A DNA stretch of 64,000 nt from contig KB445804.1 of NCBI GenBank assembly GCA_000320605.2, positions 1,020,148 to 1,084,147 of the forward strand, read 5' to 3'. The position numbers were made by a program, and so were the translations under genes. Source of the stretch: Gelatoporia subvermispora B. Its lineage: Eukaryota; Basidiomycota; Agaricomycetes; Polyporales; Gelatoporiaceae. Of this stretch, positions 56,038 through 64,000 are shown piece after piece (within the stretch, counting starts at the first letter, position 1; the number at the start of each line of letters is the position of its first letter). Below the pieces are notes generated by a model, which was given only the letters and a program-made list of their open reading frames with translations, was not told where the DNA came from and did no database searches.

Positions 56038-56487
56038 TTAACATGGGGGCGGACCAGTGCTAGGCGGGGGCGCACTCTGTGTAACTTGCATATTGATTAT
56101 GTTTTGTGTGTTGATCATATTTTGCATGTTTAGCATATCGATCGTATCCATCCCATTACCCCTAGCGTTGCGGTTGCGCGTAGCAGAAGCACGCTCCCTC
56201 TGTCTGCGCGCCCGCTCCGCCGGAGGCAAGTTACTGTCGTTGGCTCGCCGGATGCAAGAAACTACTATGCCGAAGAGGACCAGGGCACCTATCACTCCGA
56301 CTACTATGCCTACGATCAGACCTGTGTCTGAACCATCATGATTTGATCCAGGAACGAAGTCGCCCGTGAATGTCTGACGAATCTGAAGCTTAGAGGGAGT
56401 ATTCATTAAGAGGTTCGCATCAACATCAGCCTCTGGAACGTATACTTCGTCGATAAGAGTGATCGAATTGTATAGTGATGTGGTCAC
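56038..56487 (-). CDS. small single-pass membrane protein or 3' exon of a larger one
   Basis: 149-codon frame of unknown function. Residues 50-76 form one membrane helix (TGLIVGIVVGVIGALVLFGIVVSCIRR), followed by a basic cytosolic tail with Arg-rich charge, then an odd Asn/Met/Ile-rich stretch (LNMQNMINTQNIINMQ) and a Pro-rich end. The N-terminal 45 residues look like the end of a longer ectodomain, and the frame continues open a short way upstream of the ATG at 56487. So a missed upstream exon, or truncation of a once larger gene, is likely. Agaricomycetes carry many proteins of the type ectodomain-TM-short tail. Confidence 0.5.
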   Translation of the reverse strand: MTTSLYNSITLIDEVYVPEADVDANLLMNTPSKLQIRQTFTGDFVPGSNHDGSDTGLIVGIVVGVIGALVLFGIVVSCIRRANDSNLPPAERARRQRERASATRNRNARGNGMDTIDMLNMQNMINTQNIINMQVTQSAPPPSTGPPPC

Positions 56488-57346
56488 TGACGAGATGAAG
56501 GCTCCCCGCCATGCAATACATCGGTGGTGTGGTATTTATACCAAGTCCCAGGCATTCCGCCGGTGCTCAACCTCTGGGAGCTTAGTTACTATGCAAGTTT
56601 CTCCACGGACAATCATCAAGTACTCACACAGTCGCAGCTGTATTGAGCCATGGTGGGGGCTGCGTGTATAGTCTTGAGGTATAAAATCAGTATCAACATG
56701 GTACAGGCTATATGATCCATAGGCGGGAAGTATGGTGGGTGCATGGAAGATTCAACGGGTCATGCTATGCCTCAATCATACCTACATATATGACTGCCTG
56801 AAATGTGCAAGGCTGTGATATGAATAATCCGGGTGTGGATAACTGTTAGGCGGAAGCACGGCCATGCATGACATCGGCAGGTATCGGCGCTTCAGGAATG
56901 TATTAACTCCTCTGAGAGTGTCTTGCAGGCTTGCAGCATCTTACATGCCTTCCAAGTTACTTAGCGCACGTCAGCGAGGCGGGCAAGACACCGCCAAGGC
57001 CCCGAGCCAACAGGTCATTTTCTGGATGAGGTGCTCAGGTGTCCAAAGCACACAGGGCCTCCGCGGTCGACGGAGACAGCACATGTCTTACTGGGTTACG
57101 TAAGATATGGACCCTGGAAAAAACTTGGAAACAAATCAGAAGGCCGGGCAAAGGGTGGGACGTCGACTCCATGAGCCTGATGGTCATGGACGGGGCTAGT
57201 TGCGTACAGGAGAAGCATCGATGAGATGCTTGTAATGACCGTTAATCACGCCGTAGTGAGAAAAATTCGCGCCGGGTTCAAAAAGCATGGACAAGCATGA
57301 TGCTAAAATGGTACATCGAACAAATGACCTACTAATACAGCTCCAG
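56488..57346. other. intergenic, 0.9 kb
   Basis: May contain 5' exons of the small membrane protein on the minus strand, but no signal peptide or conserved ectodomain was found. The right end is the 3' flank of the phosphate transporter. Confidence 0.35.
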
Positions 57347-59475
57347 CTAGACATAACGCGGTCGTGGTACAAGTGAGACGTGGGCCTCGGAGAACTCGAA
57401 GGAGTGTTCATTCGATAAGTACTCCAATGTCTTCTGTTTCGTCTCTGGAATAAGGCATGTCGATGCGATGCCCGTGGCCATCAAAGCGCCAAAGATGATG
57501 AGGCTTTCAAATGGACGCCGCCATGACTCATGAGTATCCCGATACTCCACGAATGGATCCATATACTACTCACACATAACCTATCCATCGGTTCTGACTA
57601 TCCAGATCCGGATTAATTCCCTCCAAGGCTAGCTGCGCAAGGATAGCGCCCAGCTTTCCGCAGGCAGCGGAGATCCCATGTGCAGTGGAGCGGTAGCGGG
57701 TAGGGAAGACCTCTCCGGGGATAATGAACGTGGTTGTGTTAGGGCCAAAGTTCTGGAAGAAATTGACGAGGCAAAGTAAGAAAACAGATACTTTCTGGCC
57801 ACCCTTTCCCGAGTTTAGTGTCGTGAAGGCGCCGCCTGCGAGAAATTCCAAGTTACCGCCAATGAAGATGAGCTCCAGAATCGACACTGACCCATAATGA
57901 TGAAGAGTATTGTCAAGATAGCGAAACCCATCAGTTGTATCGGCCTCCGGCCCCATTTGTCAATCAAGAAAAATGTCGCCCAATAGCCTGGGATGTACCC
58001 CGCGATAGAGATGATAAGGTTCCCTAGACAGATCTGTAGTAAGTTATCATATATACGGTTCCCCGACGATTGTCGTGGGACATCTAGTGCACTCAGGATT
58101 ATCGAGCTATTGAGACCTAGCCCGTAGAACGCGATCTATTCCTAAACATCAGCTTTTCATGTACATTACAGGGGGCATCCAAACTCACGTCGAGAACAAA
58201 CCACGAGTACGCGGTCCCAATCAAATCCTTTAGGTTCTTCCACTGAGAGAAGTGACCAATGAAATCAGGTGTGGAACGTTGGCGCGCCTGAATCCGGAGC
58301 GCCGGCGCGTTAGGATCAACAGTGTATAGGCCGGGGCTGAGATAACTGTCAACATCCATTGCAGCCTGCTCAACGTTGTGCTCTATATCCAGCGTGAACC
58401 TCGGGGTTTCCGGAATGGTAAGTCGAAAGTATAATGCTATCACTGCAGGTATCATGCCGATACCGAAGATTAGGCGCCAAGCTTGGTCAATGCGCACAAT
58501 GTCGTTGGCTTCAATGGAGCTCTTGTACACCTTCACAACCACGGTTGCCGTAATCGTAGCAGCTATATAGCGCGTCATAAATCCGCGGAAAATATAGCAA
58601 AAGATGTAAATGCAAATACCCAGTTGACCCCAGCCTTGATTTGCGAACGTCGCAGTCATGACCCTACCGCGGATGTAGACTGAGGAGAACTCTGAGGAGA
58701 TGACAGCACTGAGTGGATAATCTCCTCCAATCCCTACGCCTAGCTGATAGAATTCTGAGGACTAGTAGACTCGGATCTGCGAAGTGTACGACTTACCAGG
58801 AGTCTCCAAACGGTCAGCATACTAATTATATTGATGGCTCCGCCCTGCGCGCAGGTAGCCTGTCCGAAGGTCGCAATCATGATGATAGTAAGCTCTAGTC
58901 CATCTGAAGGTGTCAATACATAATATTCGAAATTGGTATCGATCGTACAGGTCAGACTCACAGATTCGCTTGCGCCCCAGGACATCACCCAGCCACCCGA
59001 ACAATAACTGTCCGACGACTATACCGACGGGAGTCGCAATCTTCACCTTCAGCTCCTGGTCAGTGCTGAGATGCCGTCCTTTGCTATCAGAGACACCAGT
59101 GCCATATAGCAAGCCCAAGATCACGGAGGTAATATTGATAGCGAACAAATCGTATCTGCGAGGCACGTCCTATTGTTAGGAACGTTTCGACTAGGGATAG
59201 GAACGTACTTACGCATCGGTGAAGAACCCAACACCAGACACGAGTGTGATACGAACGTGGAAAGACCTATAGGAGTATAAGAGGCATCCCCCCACATATA
59301 ACAAAACATACGAGAAAGTGGCGTTATCGATTTGACGCAAGATATCAGCTCGTCGGCTATTAAGGATCCGGCCTTTGGATCGTGATTCCGCAAAAACAGC
59401 ATCCAGATCTCGCTCTGCATTGACAGGACTCGATTCGCCAGACATTGGTGGATAGTGTTGAAGTAACGCCGCCAT
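57347..59475 (-). CDS. PHO84: inorganic phosphate transporter, PHO84 type (MFS)
   Basis: Proton-coupled phosphate symporter of the plasma membrane, phosphate:H+ symporter branch of the major facilitator superfamily. Roughly 540-560 aa with about ten short introns. Family signatures seen across exons: [16 protein letters not shown] (TM1), [123 protein letters not shown] and the C-terminal [13 protein letters not shown]. All reading phases I checked between these blocks are open, so the gene looks functional. The usual Trp of the TM1 lead-in (ATFSW) is Ser here. The start at 59475 is the first ATG; a second, in frame, lies ten codons on. In yeast and other fungi such genes are induced by phosphate starvation; no Pho4-type site was identified. 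Confidence 0.9.
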
Positions 59476-60688
59476 CGCGGCTTCCGCTGGGGTAGAGGGA
59501 ATAACTTAACGTGTACCAGACAGCGACAGGTTTCTAGTGGAAGGCGAGACGCAAACAAGCCCAATATTATCTTTATGTGTTTGTCGTCATGCGTCGGTGG
59601 CTGTCTCGGCTCGTGAGCCCGAGCTGTACGTACTGTGCATCGGCGGAGCCCCAGAACGATGCCCAAGCAGTAGGGCGGCAACAGGACCCACGTTGTGGCA
59701 GGCACCCTCTGTGCATATGTATGTCATGACAGATTTCACCTTGCTTCGAATGATGGCGCCCATAATTTATTAGTCTTAAAGCAGGGAATTGGGGCATTCG
59801 AAGCGTCCAGAGGGTGTGCGGGGATGCTCGTTGATACCGGCCACAGTGCAATGCCGAACAGCATCGCGAAACCCTGCACAAGCGCACGCAACGACATGAT
59901 GGATACCGGCGTACCGCAAGGAAAGCACCTGCCGCGGCTAGGTACTGCGTGCCGAGGCACTTGGGCAATGTCGTCCTGTCCAGCTCAGCGTGCACTGGTG
60001 TGGCTGCCAGTGCCATAAATATCTAGTCTTTTTCGTTTTCGCTTGGAGCTGCACTGCCACGAGGGTCAAGGGTGGTGAGATGAATGACACAGCGAACATG
60101 CACTTGCGGAGTCTCTACGGTATCTCTGTGCAGCCCATCAGCGCTTAGCTTGTTTAGCATCGCCTGAACAGGCAGGAGTCATGAAGAACGTGCGTGAGTC
60201 GATGTCCGATCACCGTTAGGCTCAGTCACTTCCCTCGGTCAGAGACTCATGAGATCAGACGGCAAGGGCAGTGAGCAAAACGCCAAGCCGTGGCCAGGTG
60301 TGACAGGGCAAAATTTGAGTCCTGGCTCTTGCTTCGCCCCAGCGACGAACATCCACTGTCGTTTTCAGAGTCATAGACCTTTCGTTCCGAGTCCGAGTCT
60401 GAGCCTGTTCATTATCTACGGGCCTTTATGGAGTTCTGAACGACATAAGGCTTCTGAAAATGTCGAACTACACGGCGTGAATGCTGAGACGCTGATTTCA
60501 GATAGCGGTATTTCACTGCGTCGTGCTGATAACGCGAGCATACTCGAGTGAAGTCAGAATTGCATTAACAAGATATTTAGTGCGAAGGAGAGCACTGAGA
60601 AGCCAAGACAACGCCACAGCATCTGCTGCGATGTGAGTACAATATTCCGAACCACCGTCGGAGGACTTACCAATTGAAAAGAACACCA
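59476..60688. other. intergenic, 1.2 kb
   Basis: Promoter of the phosphate transporter on the left and 3' flank of the MYND gene on the right. A 147-codon Cys-rich minus-strand frame at 59573-60016 has no domain or splice context and overlaps the expected promoter. Confidence 0.4.
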
Positions 60689-62538
60689 TCACATCTGAGG
60701 ATTGTTCGCAAAATCCTTGCCAGTTTGGAAGTCCAGCGACAGGAACACGCCCGCGACATCCATGTGCGAACCCGCAAAAGCCAGGCTGACGTGCCGCATG
60801 CCTCGGATACGTCGCAGTGAGGCCTCCATGACACAAACGAGCTCTTCCTTCACCGCAAGCTGTGACGGCAAGAGCTGCATATTTTCGAAATCAGATCGCT
60901 TGACGGCCGATGCAGAAAGAGAGGTCATACCTGTATGTACTTTTCCGAGGGCATGACCCGGCTACTCTTGCAACGCCCCCGATGTTGTGACCAGTGGGCC
61001 TTCTGACAGTCAGCGTTACAGTAGTAGATCTGAGGATGATGAGTCAATGTTGAGATCATCGTAATCTATTCAGATCGTACCCCCTTGCATCTACTACACT
61101 CCCTAAGGATATTGTCATCTGTGCGGATGGTACATCCGTCTGCCTCGCAGCGCATATAGAGAGCACCGCCATTCTCATTGACCTTCGCTGCCATTGCAAT
61201 CTCCTTCGGCGGTCGTCCAGCGGTGTCGGAGCCTCGCGATATGTAATCGTCAATAGCTTTGTTCCACTTGTCTGCGAGGGTCTTGCAGAATACTTTCGAG
61301 TATTTGCGATTAAACCCTCTGCACGACTGGGTCAACTACATGCAGGGTATACATATGACTATAGTATGCTATACGTACAATGCGACAAACGGCAAGGACT
61401 GCATGGCGTGAACAAACGCGGGGTCCGCAAGCTTTTCATCGATGAGCTTACGAGCCATCGCGGTCTTCTGCTGTTTGAACGCGGCCTCGAGCTGGGGATA
61501 ATACACCGGCTGGCACGCAAAGTTCGTCTTGAGGTATGCGGTCACCTGCGCGAACGTGGGCAGAAGCGCCGTGTCTCGAATGTACGTCTCGGAGGTCGCC
61601 GTCAAGCGAGTCGTCGCGATGGCTTGATACTCCTCGTTCCAGACCTCGCCAAGGTAGAATCGCTTACGGCAGCACGCACCGTAGACCTTCTCGCTGGCGC
61701 AGGGGCAAAGGAATTCGATCGGGTAGGGCCGTTCCTCCGCCGCGTGACAGTCCTGCAGCGGCTTTCCAGACCAGCACGGGCAGGGGCGCGGTGGCCTCGG
61801 GGTCGGAGTAGAGTGTGCCTCTAGGAGACGACGGAACTGGTTCCTTTCGGCACGATTAAGGAAGAATAAAGAAAGGTCGGCAGAGGGAAAGATGCGGGCG
61901 TTTGCCCCGTGCTCCAGGAGTAACTTGACTAGGGGTAGATACTGCGCTTTGCACGCCAGTATGAGGGGAGAAAAACCATCGAGGTCTATGTTAACGTCCG
62001 CATGCTGTGCGATCAGGATCTCAGCAACGCTGGCTATCTCCCCGACGATGTAAGACAAGAGACTGCCACCACCAGTATCGGTAGGGACGGAGATCCCAAA
62101 ATCCTTGCTGAGTGACGAGATATCCACATATGGATAAATGCACCGGTGGAACACAAGCCTCTTGCAAGCCAAGAGCAAGGGGGTTTCTCCGTGTGCGTCT
62201 TTGGTGTCGACTTTTATCCCCAGGCGGAGACATTCGTAGGTAAACGGAACGTCGCCAAAATAAGCTGCAAGGTGGAGGTAGGTCTTCTTCTCGCCTTTGC
62301 CGAATGTCAAGTCCTCGCTGAAAGTGTCCCGCAATGACTCAGGCACGAAGCTTGGGGGTACAAGAGTCACCTCACTATCGAGGTACACCTTGTTCTTGTT
62401 GAGGTCAGACCGGAATTGCTTGGCCGCGGCGTCGTGGATGTACGAGTTCACGTAACGTCGGCCAGGGCTCTTCTTCAGCTCCTCCAGCAGCTGAGGCGGA
62501 AGATAGGGATGCGAAATGGATTCGTTTGCGCGTGTCAT
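60689..62538 (-). CDS. ankyrin-repeat, SEC-C-like, MYND zinc-finger protein
   Basis: Likely a protein-interaction scaffold; function unknown. Four exons: 61375-62538, 61081-61335, 60931-61029, 60689-60874; 567 aa. Residues about 100-235 hold ankyrin-type repeats (KTYLHLAAYFGD, HGETPLLLACKRL, LDGFSPLILACKAQYLPLVKLLLEHGAN). Two Cys-rich motifs follow, CPCWSGKPLQDCH and CPCASEKVYGACC, which resemble SEC-C zinc motifs. Near the C-terminus is a MYND finger split by an intron: CSRCKG-IYYCNADCQKAHWSQHRGRC. A helical tail (LLPSQLAVKEELVCVMEASLRRIRG) ends at TGA 60689. The first intron is only 39 nt. The frame is open upstream to an ATG at 62667, so the protein could be 43 residues longer. No SET domain is present, so it is not a SMYD methyltransferase. 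Confidence 0.85.
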
Positions 62539-64000
62539 GTTGGGGCAGCAGATGGTTGAGCAAACGAAGGATCGTTCAGAGGGTGGCCAACCTGTCCCCC
62601 AGCACTTCAAGTACCGTACGGCCCCGAAACGTGACGAGAATCCAAGCCAGAAGCTACTTGGCGCCATCCAGCAACGGGAAGTGGAGCCTCCTACAAAATC
62701 TTCCTTCTGCCTTAGCTATATATTATGGTGAATCATAACGAAAGAGCACCCAATTATATAATTCTGAGGCCATTCTCCTTCCTGAGTCGTTAAAGCGACA
62801 ATCAAGTGAGATATTCCGCCGTATTATATCAGACAAAAGCCGCTCCAAAGATCAGTCCTTCAGGTTCCTCATAGAGTAGAAGATCTATGAGAGTCAAACG
62901 CTCGTCGTCCACTTCAGTCTTTTGAGAACGACCTGACAGTGTCGTAATCATCTAGAGTGACTGGTGGGCGTGTCTTCGATGTCTGGAGTGCATGCAGAAA
63001 TTAGTCGAAACCAAAGCTGATACAGCAGTAGTCTGGTTCGACCTGGCTCCACATTGATGCTGATGTGTGTACCAGCGGTCACATTGCGTTGCGAATACCG
63101 GCATTGGAGAAGCCGGACATGAGTGTATGAGTACTCGAGCGGGCACAAAATGGATTGATCAGTGCGAAGCCAGTCTTCGCTCTGCTAGAGACCTTCTTTT
63201 CGGAGTCACCGACGTTCAAAGATGGATAAACACAGTGTAAATGTTGCTCATTAGCTGGGGGCAGAGTGTCATGAGCAGCAAAAGCGGATTCTCGGAGGTG
63301 CAGACTCTGACAGTTGCGGTTGACACGCACATCTCGAATAGGAAGGTCTTCGTGGTTGAAATATCAGGCGACACGATCTTCGATCATGTGGCGGAGGAGA
63401 AGTGACGCCCGGAGCGCTAACTGGAAGTTCAACTTGCACGTGTAATATCGGCGCTGCTACGCACGCCAGGTTCCAAGCGGACTATAGCGACATGCGACAA
63501 CCAATTGCCATTCACATTTCCCAAAAGTCACAACATTACCATTGACAATAAAATTAAAAAGTCCCAAACCAGTTCCCGGTCGCCAGGTATACGCCAAATA
63601 TTCATTTGCGCTCAAGTGCGAACTGATGATTATGTCACCAACCTTTCTTATCTTATCGCGGAATAATACGGTGAGGCATCCTTCTATGCACAAGAGTAAA
63701 TAGCACCTGCCTTTTTCCTCCCTGGGAAGGAATATCTTCAAAATTAGTGGAGGTAGCATATGAACAATTAGAAACCAGTCTGTGCGGTGTATTTGCGCAT
63801 ATTTACACATTACGCTAACAGCGCATGTTCGTCTTCAAGTCTCTAACTTTGTCGTATCGTATTGTTGTACAAACAACGAACAATAAACAGCGCATGTTAT
63901 CATGTTATATCCATTCATGTTATCAGACAGGTTCTTAGCTGCCGTGATATCTCTCAAAATCAGACTCTAAGACAAAACAAGCAACTGTACCACTGCTCGT
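62539..64000. other. unassigned right end of window
   Basis: 1.5 kb without a supportable gene. Short minus-strand frames at 62948-63330 and 63457-63810 (117 codons) lack recognisable domains. A 44-codon plus-strand frame at 63271-63405 also has no known match. They could be exons of a gene continuing beyond the window. Confidence 0.35.

Noticed and set aside
59573..60016. 147-codon Cys-rich minus-strand frame, a possible small secreted cysteine-rich protein
   Set aside because: The start is Ala-rich but not a convincing signal peptide, cysteines are irregular, and it lies in the expected phosphate-transporter promoter.

Overview
The window reads as nuclear DNA of a filamentous basidiomycete, most likely an Agaricomycete of the polypore type. 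Genes are split by many short introns (mostly 49-62 nt, GT-AG). Families typical of mushroom-forming fungi are present: Agaricomycete-type sesquiterpene synthases, HNH-domain proteins, an F-box protein, a Zn2Cys6 regulator and a YOR1-like ABCC transporter. The genus cannot be fixed from sequence alone. Gene models were joined by eye from splice signals, reading phase and family motifs; exon limits are given where each junction was checked. The longest open frames often do not show the real genes: RPB5, for example, is cut into six exons of 72-145 nt.

Layout. 0.4-8.5 kb: two paralogous sesquiterpene synthases on the minus strand flank a homocitrate synthase (lysine pathway) on the plus strand. 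11.5-14 kb: RPB5 (minus) and SWD2 (plus) start 59 bp apart, head to head. 14.2-19.5 kb: a minus-strand orphan gene, a decayed F-box paralogue and an intact F-box-like gene. 19.8-22.5 kb: KRI1, a nucleolar ribosome-biogenesis factor. 23.6-25.1 kb: a single-pass membrane protein. 27.2-30.9 kb: an NmrA-like NAD(P)-binding protein and a decayed copy downstream of it. 32.9-36.9 kb: a large Zn2Cys6 transcription factor, convergent with an ABCC multidrug transporter (37.2-44.1 kb). The transporter is divergent from a C2-domain, Fic1/Inn1-like cytokinesis protein (44.8-46.4 kb). 46.8-50.7 kb: two tandem HNH-domain paralogues inside a segmental duplication. 51.9-54.9 kb: a membrane-anchored SH3 protein and ASA1, a WD40 subunit of the TTT/ASTRA machinery. 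56-59.5 kb: a small membrane protein and a PHO84-type phosphate transporter. 60.7-62.5 kb: an ankyrin/SEC-C-like/MYND protein.

Housekeeping genes (LYS20-type, RPB5, SWD2, KRI1, ASA1, PHO84) alternate with lineage-variable families. No biosynthetic cluster is evident: no P450, oxidoreductase or transferase sits beside the terpene synthases. The strongest recurring theme is local duplication. Four families occur as same-strand pairs (terpene synthase, F-box, NmrA-like, HNH). In two of them the downstream copy is a pseudogene, and in the HNH pair one copy has lost a predicted catalytic histidine. A second theme is very small exons at essential motifs: a 7-nt exon in Walker A and a 16-nt exon in Walker B of the ABC transporter, and a 10-nt exon in the NmrA-like gene. 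Two probable GC-AG introns add to this. I found no clearly new multi-gene system.
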